Of a stretch of DNA of 24,443 nucleotides, positions 9,514-18,863 are shown piece by piece. Under the pieces are notes generated by a model, which searched no databases, had not been told where the DNA came from, and saw only the letters and a list, made by a program, of their open reading frames with translations. Position 1 is the first letter of the stretch. Every line of letters starts with the position of its first letter. The stretch comes from Spongospora subterranea (taxonomy: Eukaryota > Endomyxa > Phytomyxea > Plasmodiophorida > Plasmodiophoridae): the NCBI GenBank assembly GCA_900404475.1, contig OUQQ01000280.1, positions 1-24,443 of the forward strand, given 5' to 3'. A program made the translations under genes and the position numbers.

Positions 9514-9884
9514 AAATACAACAGCAACGTACGAGTTGCGTAGACAATCGAACATTATATTTAGGTCGGATCGATTATGTATCGTGTCGCCTCTTATCAG
9601 TGATTTCATCATGAGAAACTGATGAAGACGTTCTTTTTTATACATTGACAATGCGCAAAAGCAGAAACTTGTTATTAATGTCTGGTTGCCGATTACCATT
9701 TCACGTGCAAGTTTCCTAATTGAAAGCGCGTGGTTTGGATTCAAGGGCATGAACATGACGAAACGATATGGTTAAACAAACACACGCAAACGTGAACAAA
9801 AAAGAAGAAGTAGATTTAGATATTTTCAGCAACGCGGTACAATTCCCGCCCAAGAAACAGGATGCTAGCATAGCATCTCCACCT
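9514..9884. other. Gap between aromatic gene and papain-fold gene
   Basis: The aromatic frame remains open on the minus strand up to 9756, but nothing in it resembles the family, so it is either a variable N-terminus (perhaps a targeting peptide or an extra intron) or 5' untranslated DNA. The rest, 9757-9884, shows nothing. Confidence 0.4.
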
Positions 9885-10850
9885 TTATGAATACTCGAAT
9901 CTGCATGTCCCAACTTCTCTCCAATCACCGAATAGTTTGCTGTTATCGCGAAGGAATCCTTCCAGTTTCATTGGAGTGCACGCCGACCCGTCAATGTCGA
10001 GTGCCCTGACTAGCGAAACGGCATCGAGTGCGTTTAGCTCAATGATAGCCGCCTGGATCGACATCATAACGAACTCGGTGCAAAACCTGTCAATGTTTTT
10101 CAATTCGAAGCGCAACAGCTAACCCACTTCAAATACATTTCCAAAGTTGTGCTGAAGCTATGCCGTTTTTGGCTCAAAAACTCGCCTAGCAACAGAATTA
10201 AGAAAACTGATAGAATTGAGCGTGGTATTCTCACCAACTCTAGCGTCTTTGAACACCGAGGTGATGGATTTAGTAACGCCAAACGCAACCTTGGCGTCGA
10301 CCAAGGCCAACGCTTCTTGGGCAGCCAATCTACCCACTTCTCCAGTTATATCTGCTCGTAGGCGGTATACCCGCCCTGTACGAACACTGCCTGGGTCGGG
10401 GACCTTAGACTGCGAGATCAGGTTGATGCAGGCACCGGTATTGGTGACATGAGCAACGCCTGCATGAGACACATCCGGGTCCACGACTATAAAACAGTGA
10501 ACGGCGTCGCTTCCACCGGATTGAAACAGGTCTCCCGTGACGATCCTGAGCAAACTCTGCCCAACCGAGACCAGGCTGAATTCTGATACGAAGACAATAT
10601 CGCCCCGGCGGAGAGCGGCGATATACAGCGACGGATCAGGGGATTCAACGGGGACAGAGTGGACCCAGAGGTCTGTGGGCGGCTCCATGTCCTCAATCGG
10701 AACCATTTGGCCCGAGTTCACATTTTTAACGAACCGGATCTCGCCTTGATCGCTGGCGATATCTGCCATGATACCACGAACAGATTCCAGACTGTAACCG
10801 ACACGGTTGCGCCATGTATGTCGCCACCTACCAGCTATGTACTTCAGCAC
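9885..10850 (-). CDS. Circularly permuted NlpC/P60-type papain-fold protein
   Basis: Two exons, 10850-10182 and 10118-9885, join in phase across a 63-nt intron (GTTTTT..GGTTAG) to give about 300 residues. A His-bearing strand comes first (DAVHCFIVVDPD, near residue 118) and the Cys later (DRFCTEFVMMSIQAA, near 234). A tail with CTPMKLEGFL follows. That order, His before Cys, is the permuted NlpC/P60 arrangement seen in LRAT-like and bacterial YiiX-like proteins, where the Cys sits in a C-x-x-F-V helix. Such enzymes act as thiol hydrolases or acyltransferases; the substrate here cannot be told. No signal peptide or membrane segment is visible. Start ATG at 10850 is the first in frame. The ordinary genomic alternative, a non-catalytic scaffold, is less likely because both key residues are kept. 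Confidence 0.72.
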
Positions 10851-11206
10851 ATCACGTCAATACTATCCGCAAATGCATTCCGCCGTCAAATGAGCCTAAC
10901 TCCATCAACTTAAAATGTTTCAAAAAATATTATATAGAACCATCAGTACAAGTTTGCCTGCTGCCCAATTGACAGTAAATAGGTGTAAAACCAGAATACG
11001 TGTCGACACACAAAGGGAAGACTCTGTACACTGTTATTCGGTAGCGCCAAATTCATTGATTCAGATTCAGATAGCATTCATCATAGTTCATTTAAACAAA
11101 GAAGTTTCGGTGAATTACACAGACTCAAATTCAGGTGGCAGGGGGCTGACGGCATGACAGCACAATAATTTCAATCAGCGGAATTATAGAGCGCCTGAAA
11201 TCATAG
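10851..11206. other. Intergenic stretch with nothing recognised
   Basis: Upstream of the papain-fold gene. Short plus-strand frames exist but none resembles a protein family. The final 50 bases lead into the Harbinger fragment. Confidence 0.4.
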
Positions 11207-11524
11207 GGCAACGCTTTCACAGGCAAATACATTTACGGAGATCCAGCATACGGTTCAGACCTGGTCGTTTGTCCGTTCGCTTTTGCCGAACCGGGAGCAG
11301 GCAATCGGAGTTTAATAGATCGATATGCTTCAGTCAGAAAAACCGTGGAATTGAGTTCTGGCCGTCTGAAAACTCTGTGGCCTACGGTCGCATACGACAC
11401 GGAACTGAAAGTTCGTCAGTTCACAATTGGCACTGTTAACGACTTCGTATTGTTGTTTGCAGCCGCAAGGAAACCGATCTTAAAGTATTTCGGCATTTTC
11501 CTCCGAGTTTGGAATACTATTTGA
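11207..11524 (+). pseudogene. Harbinger-type (DDE_Tnp_4) nuclease, C-terminal fragment
   Basis: The frame from 11222 to the TGA at 11522-11524 reads YIYGDPAYG, then LVVCPFAFAEPG, then RYASVRKTVELSSGRLKTLW. These are the last blocks of PIF/Harbinger and related DDE_Tnp_4 nucleases: the third-Asp region Y-x-x-G-D-x-A-Y and the downstream R-x-x-V-E with the catalytic Glu. The N-terminal two thirds are absent. No terminal repeats were found. It is a truncated, inactive remnant. Confidence 0.75.
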
Positions 11525-11533
11525 CGCTTAAAA

Positions 11534-11726
11534 CTCAAAGCTGAGTGGCTTGATCGGCTGGAGTCGGATCGCCGTACTGTGAACGAATATGATATTGATT
11601 TTACTTTTTGTTAATAAACATCCTCATCACATCTCCCATCTGCGCAAGAACACGATGCATCTGTGCATCGTTCACAGCACGGCGACCAGACTCCAGCCGA
11701 TCAAGCTTGAGCCGCTCATCTTTGAG
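11534..11726. repeat. Fold-back 4: inverted pair of about 55-bp arms
   Basis: Left arm 11534-11586 and right arm 11668-11726 are reverse complements with few differences (shared core CTTGATCGGCTGGAGTC and its complement). Loop about 80 bp. Each arm encodes, in opposite directions, the same coiled-coil peptide (LDRLES followed by RR and VN). This repeats, on a smaller scale, the pattern of fold-backs 1 to 3. Confidence 0.85.
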
Positions 11727-11888
11727 TGCAAGTTTCTCCTCAGCTTTGAGTGCAAGCTTTTCCTTTTCAGATTGCACAGCCCATGAATCGCACCCTGAGA
11801 GGTGGACATCAACTGATCCAGTTTTTCGCTCTTGGTGATTTTGCGTTTTTTCTTTCTGGACATATACACAGTGGCGATCACCCAACAC
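11601..11888 (-). pseudogene. Coiled-coil C-terminal fragment, probably element-derived
   Basis: The minus-strand frame carries a highly charged heptad-like region (SEKEKLALKAEEKLALKDER, residues about 40-60) followed by LDRLESGRRAVND and MGDVMRMFINKK at the C-terminus. Such Lys/Glu/Leu-rich tails end the Myb-like partner proteins encoded by Harbinger elements. With the Harbinger nuclease fragment next door, that is the best guess, but not a firm identification. No good start is visible. Confidence 0.4.
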
Positions 11889-12038
11889 CCGATCGGGTTG
11901 AACCTCTACTGTGGTGTATGCGGATTAACTGTAGAAATGAGTGTTTGAGGTGGTGGGTGCCGCTATTTCATTGGAGTTATAAATGACTGAAACAGGGATG
12001 CGCCCAACTACAGAACTTCATTTTCAGTAATAACTCCG

Positions 12039-12599
12039 ATGCCGATCGTTGAAAACCCGTTTGAGACCCAGGCCTTGATTCCCGAGATTCTACCAAGCCA
12101 CCCCAAGCGTCCGCTGGAGGTTCGATATCCCGACCTACGTATCGAACCGGGTTGTTTCGCCACGCCGACCCAGGTGAGGGAACCGCCGGCTGTTGTTGAT
12201 TGGGATGCGGAAAACGACCAGCTTTATACGGTTATGATGATCGATCCCGATGCGCCTCAGCGCGAACGTCCGACGAATCGCGATTGGCTTCATTGGTTGG
12301 TCATCAACGTGCCTGGCGATCATATTTCTCAAGGTCAGACAATAGCAGAATATATAGGGTCGGCGCCGCCCAAAGGATCTGGTAAACATCGCTATATACT
12401 GGCTGTATTTCAACAGCCGGGAAAGATACAACCGACCGACGTCAAACACTTGAGCAAGCATCAGGCTAAAGGACGGGCGAAGTTCGCCACGATTCCGTTC
12501 CTGGAACGGAACAAGCTCGCTGGGCCATTGGCTGCCACATTTTTCCAGGCCGAATGGGATAACGCCGTTCCCGCCATATATCAACAGCTCACAGAATAA
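12039..12599 (+). CDS. PEBP-family protein (phosphatidylethanolamine-binding / RKIP-like)
   Basis: A single-exon gene for 186 residues, matching the family's usual length of 180-200. The ligand-pocket motifs are clear: DPDAPQRE near residue 70, HWLVINVPG near 86, GSAPPKGSGKHRY near 112 and FLERNKLAGPLAATFF near 155. PEBP proteins bind anionic phospholipid head groups and in animals and plants control kinase or transcription-factor complexes (RKIP, FT/TFL1). The role here is unknown. It has no signal peptide, so it is probably cytosolic. ATG at 12039 gives a family-like N-terminus. The higher GC of this frame sets it apart from the TE-rich flank. Confidence 0.96.
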   Translation: MPIVENPFETQALIPEILPSHPKRPLEVRYPDLRIEPGCFATPTQVREPPAVVDWDAENDQLYTVMMIDPDAPQRERPTNRDWLHWLVINVPGDHISQGQTIAEYIGSAPPKGSGKHRYILAVFQQPGKIQPTDVKHLSKHQAKGRAKFATIPFLERNKLAGPLAATFFQAEWDNAVPAIYQQLTE

Positions 12600-13056
12600 T
12601 TTTGATTAATACATGTGTTTGGCTCCGGTTGGGAGAGTATACATCCAGATCCTAACTCTGATCCCGAACTTTGTATGGGGGATTTTCCCAATGGGTTGGG
12701 ACGGAAGAATGAATTGAGGTCACGGTGGAAACGGACGAAAGCGATTCCGGGCGAGTTGTTTTCTAGATTCCCCGAGATCAGTGAGTTCGATGTGCCAAAT
12801 TCCTCACAACAACCAGTATCTTGGAGGCAAAACTGTACCATTGGAAACTGTCTGGAAAAGGAGGGAAGGTGAATATGTATGATAACGACCTCTGAGTTCA
12901 ATATAGGTGATTGCGTTGTTTGTTATCTTCTCAATGATTCGTATGAGTTCAAAAGTGATGTTAAATATGTCCCGCGCCCGTGTCTCAGAAATCCGCCAGA
13001 ATATGAAGCAGACACGGGCCAAAAATCATCAGATCATTCCACACGAGTAAATAAAT
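12600..13056 (+). other. Doubtful exon cluster, possible gene fragment
   Basis: Plus-strand frames here look protein-like but do not form one gene. At 12615-12872 a frame without an ATG reads MGDFPNGLGRKNELRSRWKR. A second part may run YLGGKTVPLETVWKRRE (about 12820-12868), then an intron (GTGAAT..ATATAG), then GDCVVCYLLNDSYEF to a TGA at about 13056. The splice between the last two parts keeps phase. I do not recognise the protein; it could be a decayed element or a small fast-evolving gene. Confidence 0.3.
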
Positions 13057-13279
13057 GATTAATACTATTTCGGAATTGCCAAAGGCTGTACCGTATGTTA
13101 AGTGTTAGTGCCGCTCTGCCTCAAGAAATAACGATAATAAAAGCAATGCCAGTTCTCATTGAAAACATTATAAAGATATATTGGGCGAAAAGGAGTTCAA
13201 ATAGTGAGTACATGGAGATCACAATCGAGTACTCCACTGTAAGTTGCAATCGATGGGAAAGTGCATTTGACTCACGATC
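13057..13279. other. Intergenic stretch upstream of the EF-hand gene
   Basis: AT-rich and without a convincing frame. It presumably holds the promoter and 5' untranslated region of the EF-hand gene. Confidence 0.4.
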
Positions 13280-14860
13280 ATGGCGACACACAAAATGAGA
13301 TGCAGAAGTCATATGGGGTCGAAATCGGCGCGATCTGAGCGATATTGTCATAGCGCTAGAATTCGGGCCAGCATTCATGGTCAGATCAACGATTTATCGA
13401 TGCGGTGGAAACAAGGCAGGTTCTCCTTAACCCCGGCATCGTCAACTATTGATCGAAGGGCAACGACATCATCTCACGCAAAACGAAGGCGAACAACGAC
13501 CACCACACCCTGGGGTCGAGAAACTTCGCGACCGGTTCCTGTTGTTATGATCAAAAACATTTCTTCAACAAGCACTACAGAATCAGGTCTGCCACCATTA
13601 CCGCAGCCGACCAAACCCTTTTGCCAGACAACAGCGAAATTGGCATTCCGCAAAGCGTGCAGGTGAGCGGATTGACCACGAGGCAACATTCCATTGTTTT
13701 GTCTCATCATTTCAACAGGAATCTGGGCATCCGAACCAGCCTTTTGGTAGAATCGAGGGCGAATCGCAGTTGGAACACCGAAGAAACCATCGAGAAACAC
13801 GAGGCAATACAGACTGCAATGAACCGCACCAAGGTAATTTCAACGTAATCCAGAGAAATGATGGGATTCAGAGCCAAACAAACAGCAATGGCGGGCAGGA
13901 GTAAGCGGATGGATCACCGCGCGGAAACCATCAAACCAACATGAACTATCTTCGCTGCAAAGATTTGAGGCGCTGGCATTATTTTCACATTTTGACGTTG
14001 ACGGATCTGGACTACTCGATTCTCGCGAAATCACTGCCGCCTTCAATCTAGTTGGAATACCATTATCGAAAAAATCGTTGGTCCGGTTATTATATGGATT
14101 GGGCAAGACATGGTATGATCTTCTTGATTTCAATTCATTCTGCAGGTACGTTTGTGGCAGTAAAGTTTACGAACACAATTTTTTAAATGAACCATGTCTA
14201 TCTCGTTATAGGTTATTGAACTGCGACGCTATTACCGAGAAGGTTGCCGGCAGCAAATCCGGGCGGTTAGCAATGACGCCGCAGCAGACTTCCAAACCGA
14301 TACCAAACGTCGAGATTCAAGAGAATTTAGAGAAGGAAAAGAAGCGCCATCAATGGCGACAGCGGCAGAAATACCACGAGCTGTTCAGAATGGTTGACCG
14401 TGATGCTGGTGGCACAATAACCGCTAATGAAATTCGCGAAGCGTTCCGCTTCATCGGGTCGCGAGTCACCGACGACTTGGTGGAAAGCATGTTTCAGAAA
14501 GTAAGCAAGACCATAGATGATCAGATCAACATCGACGAATTTGCTAGAATGATGCAGGTTTGTGCAGCTTCACTGCGTGAAAACAAAACTTGATTGAGGA
14601 TGTGGCTTTAGGTCGCGGATTCAACAGAACAGGAGGTTAAACGTGTCACCGAGAAGGTGGCCGATGATCATGCGATGCGTCAAGCCGAAGACGAGCGGAT
14701 AAAACACGCAGCGATACGTTTACCGTTCAGCAAAATTTGTATGTCGCTGAAACGTCGTACAATGTTGGAGGATACGATAGCGGCGGCAAGCCTGATTACT
14801 GACTGTCATCAACTCTTTGAGATAGCCGAATATAGTAAAGCATTGGCAACTTGCCGCTAA
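13280..14860 (+). CDS. EF-hand calcium-binding protein
   Basis: The protein has at least two good calcium loops. The proposed model is exons 13280-13662, 13719-13833, 13874-14145, 14212-14557 and 14612-14860 (about 454 residues). Loop one is DVDGSGLLDSRE (about 14000), loop two DRDAGGTITANE (about 14400); both keep the acidic positions 1, 3 and 12. A third, KTIDDQINIDEF, is degenerate and may not bind calcium. Between them lies a basic coiled stretch (NLEKEKKRHQWRQRQKYHEL). The N-terminal third is Ser/Thr/Arg-rich and less certain. An alternative splice uses exon 13719-13900 in another frame with donor GTAAGC at 13901 and acceptor at 13962, and also joins in phase. From 13963 on the model is firm. 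The likely role is a calcium sensor; partner unknown. Confidence 0.8.
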
Positions 14861-15055
14861 CGTCTTCCTTGAAACGTACAAACCAATAACTTATGGAAAA
14901 CGCCAAAAGGGGAAGATCTAATTTTTGCTAAGCAAAAACATTGGAGGCTACTGGTGTTTGAGACTTGAAGTACACACAAGTGTTCGGCCAAACATTTATC
15001 GATCTGACAAGCATTAGTTGGCAAGATTGATGGAAAACCCTATGAGCCGTTCCAA
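14861..15055. other. Intergenic, with a small hairpin
   Basis: Between two plus-strand genes. A perfect short hairpin, TTTTTGCTAAGCAAAAA, lies at about 14922-14938. It is more likely a 3'-end or chance structure than a gene. Confidence 0.4.
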
Positions 15056-15688
15056 ATGAGTCACGACACAAAGTCCTTCCGGGTCTGGTCCAGCCATCCA
15101 CGAATGACCCAACAAGTTCAAACGCTGAAAATGAAGTCTAATCCATCGGCTGATAGTGGCAAAGCTTCTGGCTCGCTAGCAGAAAAACGAGATTTGAGAC
15201 CTGAAGCTACAAATCGTTTATCCTATAGTATTGCTGAAGATTCAGAACTCGAAGTGGAGGCTCGCCCAAAATCAAAACTTGCTGGCGCAGTCGAAGAACA
15301 GCATCGAATATTAACCGAGAAAATAACAGGCGCCGTTCGGCAAGGAAATGAAGCCGTTGTTCAAGCCGGGCAGGTCGTATCTGACATTGGCAGGAAAACG
15401 GATGAAGTAGTAAAGCAAATCGAGAGCGAGGCGAAAGACATGAAGTTAGTTTTACAGAAAGTGATTGACGACGTTAAGTTCATTGTTAGCGAAGAAGGAA
15501 TCGTTGGGCAATCGGTCAACCAGGTTACTGTATTAGCTAGTTCTGCTCAAGACGTTATCATGTCAAACCTTCCCGACATGGACGATGAAACAGCTCAAAA
15601 CGTTCGTCGCTGGTCGATGATGGCCAGCATTGGTGTCATAATCGCCGTCGCTGTAGGAATTACTGTTAATGTGATGAGGCGGCCCTGA
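15056..15688 (+). CDS. Tail-anchored coiled-coil membrane protein, unknown function
   Basis: A single-exon frame of 210 residues. Residues 1-75 are polar and probably disordered. Residues 75-165 form amphipathic helix (EEQHRILTEKITGAVRQGNE, then DIGRKTDEVVKQIESEAKD). Residues 187-206 are one hydrophobic segment (MMASIGVIIAVAVGITVNV) closed by MRRP, the layout of a tail-anchored protein facing the cytosol. The helical part recalls SNAREs or BAR-like assemblies, but no family signature such as a central SNARE Gln/Arg is evident. The first ATG is used; an upstream ATG at 15030 is in another frame. A basic tail of two Arg suits endoplasmic reticulum or mitochondrial outer membrane. Confidence 0.75.
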   Translation: MSHDTKSFRVWSSHPRMTQQVQTLKMKSNPSADSGKASGSLAEKRDLRPEATNRLSYSIAEDSELEVEARPKSKLAGAVEEQHRILTEKITGAVRQGNEAVVQAGQVVSDIGRKTDEVVKQIESEAKDMKLVLQKVIDDVKFIVSEEGIVGQSVNQVTVLASSAQDVIMSNLPDMDDETAQNVRRWSMMASIGVIIAVAVGITVNVMRRP

Positions 15689-15781
15689 AAAAATACAGTA
15701 CGATTACGACACCGTAAATGGCAGATTTCAATTAACTGTACTTGTATCAAGGATACATATACAACATGATTCTTTTTTTGA

Positions 15782-16298
15782 TTAACGCCCCCTTCGCAAG
15801 TCTGTCAACTTAGTTACAATTGTATGAGCCGATATAGGGACAATTATGAACGTGAGGACAATCAATGCTGCGGTGGAGAAGGGTGTGAAATAGGTTGAAC
15901 GAGATGACGGTATGATTACGGCAGCAACAGCCAAGCTATTTGCTGCGATCAGAATAAGCGCCAACACAACCGGAGCTATAGAATCGGCTGAACCTTGATC
16001 TGCTACTGCATATCTTGAGGTGGACGAACCAACACTACAAATACAGATTAGAAAAAATAGATAGAGACTTACAGAATTACAACAACCTGCAATGCAGTGT
16101 CTCTCCATTCATGATATTATACTGTTCAATGCTATGATTATCAATTAAACGAATCCCTCGTCTGATCAAGATAACGCGCCTTCCCGCTGCCAGCTCCTCA
16201 GCGAACCCAGCGGTCTTGATGTCGAAAATGGTACCAGAGGCGGGAACCGAGAGCATCAGTGGCGCCCTGCCAACGCAAAGGACCCTGAGCGAGATCAT
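15782..16298 (-). CDS. Ubiquitin-like domain membrane protein (TMUB-like)
   Basis: Two exons, 16298-16087 and 16034-15782, join in phase across a 52-nt intron (GTTGTT..TTGTAG) to give 154 residues. Residues 1-72 form a ubiquitin-like fold: MISLRVLCVGR for strand one, then RVILIRRGIRLIDNHSIEQY and the end NGETLHC. The phrase L-H-C at the domain end resembles TMUB1/2. Two hydrophobic segments follow, APVVLALILIAANSLAVAAV and AALIVLTFIIVPISAHTIV. The ubiquitin-like domain lacks a C-terminal Gly-Gly, so it is not conjugated. TMUB proteins work with membrane ubiquitin ligases in ER-associated degradation; that role here is inference. It starts at 16298, only about 170 bp from the oppositely oriented INTS9 gene. 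Confidence 0.75.
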
Positions 16299-16468
16299 GT
16301 TATGAAATTCTAGCAGAGATATCTAATGGACCATCTGGTGATCTGGAACCAATTACCAATATCATTCGAGATCAGTAGGGCTGGAGGCTGCGCTGATTAC
16401 GCTCTATCGCATTATTCGCACAGTGTGATGACTGAGGGTTCCGCTGTTCCGAAACGACTGCACCATTT

Positions 16469-18788
16469 TTGGGGAATCGTAAACCCGGTAACGATTTCTG
16501 TCTGAGGTCAACGATCCGGTATCGTATAAGGAGTATTGTTATAACTCTGGTCATGCAGATAGAGCGCAATGATGAAGGATCACTGTTTTTGAAAATAGCT
16601 TCTATTAACATCTTGATTGGATCATCCACCAAGGATGTGGATGTGTCCGCGCTCGACGTTGTCCTCATATCCAATGCAGAGGCAGCCCAGAATCTTCCGG
16701 CTCTGCTCCAGTATAGTCGCTTTATGGGCCGTGCTTTTACTTCCGAACCTGTCGCACATACTGCCAGGTACTGCGTTTGTGCAAAGTACGATGTCGAAGG
16801 TCGTTGGCTGATACTTGGGGGGCAGATTGATTCTTGAGGAATTGGCAATTTTATCTCCATCCTGTCCTTTTACTTGTCATGATGTGGATGCATGCTTGTC
16901 GGAACTGCATTTGCTTTCTTACAAGCAAACGGTGGTTATAAACCCCATACTCCAGCTATATCCTGTACCGTCAGGTAGCGCATCTCATTTCGATTGTCAG
17001 ATGGACTGTGTATTGCCTCAGGATTTTCCGTCGGTTCATGTAACTGGATACTTCAGACACCTTACGAAGTAATCGGTGTTATCATGGAATCATCCTTGAA
17101 TGTTCGACGACATCCGATTCCACTCGTAACGTACACATGATGATGTTTTCAGAAGATTAATTTGGATTGTTGTTGCTAGGATTCCGTTGCTCTACATGCG
17201 TGTGATATTATTGTGGTTGGTCCATGCTTGCGCATTCACTCCAGTTCCGAGGCATCTTCTGCCCTTCCTATCGTTTGCGCCGCTGTTGAATCCACTCTCA
17301 AACAGGTTCTGCGACACAGTTGTTTCTACGTCCCTTGTCAATACTCTTATAGTCAGGCAATGTACTTATCCCAGTGTCGCCCTGCTTCTTTTTTTGTGAT
17401 CTTCTTGAATACTTGCATTCGTACCTTACCAGTAAATCTCTTGGGCACGTCAATATGTATTTTATATCTCCAGTTGGTAAAGCGTTGGCCTCCTATTTGG
17501 TACGCTCAATTCGGCTGCCACTATCTGGGGTTTCTCATGATCCGTATGTATCAGAGCGTTTCCGGTGAGTGGATTAATGCTGCTAAACGATCTCCACTGT
17601 TTGAAGGCAAAGCACCTCTTGGTCTGGAAGATCTCATAAACAAGCAGCGATTACATGTACAGACATATAATTACACTTTGCTCTTACTGATATCGATGCA
17701 AAGATTTTTTCTGATGCTACTGACAAATCCAACTTTCCCAGTACTTTTCAGCAGTCAGCTATCGTATTCTCAGGTATTATCCTATCATTATTACATTCTT
17801 CCAATGCAAATGAGTTTACGTTTAGGTTTAAAGTCGCTAGATGCAGGAGACATAACATTGTTTGTCAAAATGTTTGGCAACGACAACCGGTGTAGTCTGA
17901 TTAATACTGACCCCTCGTCTGTATTTTTACCGATGCCAGGTTCCGTCTCAACAATGAAGGTACTCTTTAGCTGTTGCGTCTGTTTCTCGGCATTGAGGCT
18001 GGTCTCAAAGGTTATTCAATGTCCGGTTGATGTTCGACTCTCTGTCGATGATTTGTGTAAACTTGTACATCAGTCAATGAGGTGTAAACACCTTGTGTGT
18101 CCTTCAGAATATTCTATTTCATCTCAGGCAACGTCAATTGCGATCTCAACATTTGATATGATTCAGGTGAGTTTTATCTGTATGCTCTACAGAGATTTCT
18201 TTTTTCACGTGTGCGAAAGCCTGTTACAATTAGCCTTAAACTCGATTATCAACCAGCCTTTTTAGAAGGAGAATATGCTCAAACATTGAAGTTCGTAAAC
18301 GTAAGTAGGGTATTTTCGGTTGTGCTACTTGATGATATCATATTGCAGAGCCGAGCGCCAGTTACTGGTATGTTATCGTGGCATGAAGGTCGGGCCAAGC
18401 TGACCGCTGATTCTCGAGTTGCTGATGGCGGTTATCGAAATCTATGCGGTACATGATTTTTTTCTGCATAGCTGTTTTTCAATAACACTTCTAAGGTCCA
18501 CTGACAATCTCAAGTTTGATAACAGCCTTGCATCGGCAAGGGTTTGAAGACGCAGTTGTGGTTTCTATGGACCCCTCAGATCTCAGCGTTGAAGAAGCCC
18601 TTTCCGTTGATATTCAGATTCCGTCGCTGCAAACCCATGTAATGTCTCTCCAAATTCTGGTTCTCTGTTTTGTGATTCAATCGTTTCAGATTCAGTTTTT
18701 TACCAACAAAACTATAATCCACTGTCAAGATAATTTGGGACGTTTAGCGATAGCTGAAATTGTTCGAGGCTGTCTAAGCTCAATATAA
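16469..18788 (+). CDS. INTS9: Integrator complex subunit 9
   Basis: A subunit of the Integrator RNA-cleavage module, an inactive metallo-beta-lactamase/beta-CASP partner of INTS11. Exons that keep phase: to 16767, 16826-16974, 17022-17125, 17180-17305, 17353-17499, 17555-17656, 17704-17773, 17826-17959, 18011-18166, 18193 or 18220 to 18300, 18349-18448, 18496-18638, 18690-18788. About 570 residues are recovered (human 658). Family blocks in order: DVSALDVVLISN, LILEELAIL, LHLLSYKQTV, DLLEYLHSYL with YFISPV, EWINAAKR, AIVFSG, CPVDVRLSVDDL, KHLVCPSEYS and the C-terminal RQGFEDAVV with TIIHCQDN. The N-terminal strand block (the first 80-100 residues) was not found: 16299-16560 has no convincing match. 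Thus the start at 16469 is provisional. All introns are 47-75 nt. Confidence 0.92.
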
Positions 18789-18863
18789 TTCATATCTACA
18801 GTAACAAACGTTGGCATGTGTTTATTTTCAACAAAGGTGAACCTGCCGCACACCCTTTTGCCA
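18789..18863. terminator. 75-bp convergent 3'-end gap
   Basis: INTS9 (plus) and the DOMON gene (minus) end toward each other with only 75 bp between stop codons, so their transcripts probably overlap at the 3' ends. No polyadenylation signal is clear. Confidence 0.4.

Noticed and set aside
9367..9756. The full 129-codon frame as the N-terminus of the aromatic gene
   Set aside because: Only the last ten codons match the family. The upstream part is not conserved-looking, so the start at 9756 was not adopted, though it cannot be excluded.
12135..12584. A 149-codon minus-strand frame
   Set aside because: It is a shadow of the PEBP gene, whose motifs are complete on the plus strand.
13474..13800. 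A 108-codon minus-strand frame
   Set aside because: It overlaps the EF-hand gene and spans its first intron without any recognisable motif.
16372..16860. A 162-codon minus-strand frame
   Set aside because: It is the complement of the first INTS9 exons, whose homology is on the plus strand.
17213..18265. A 350-codon uninterrupted plus-strand frame, the second longest in the window
   Set aside because: It reads through several introns of INTS9. Only parts of it are in the INTS9 frame; the rest is intron or out of frame, while the spliced exons reproduce the family blocks in order.
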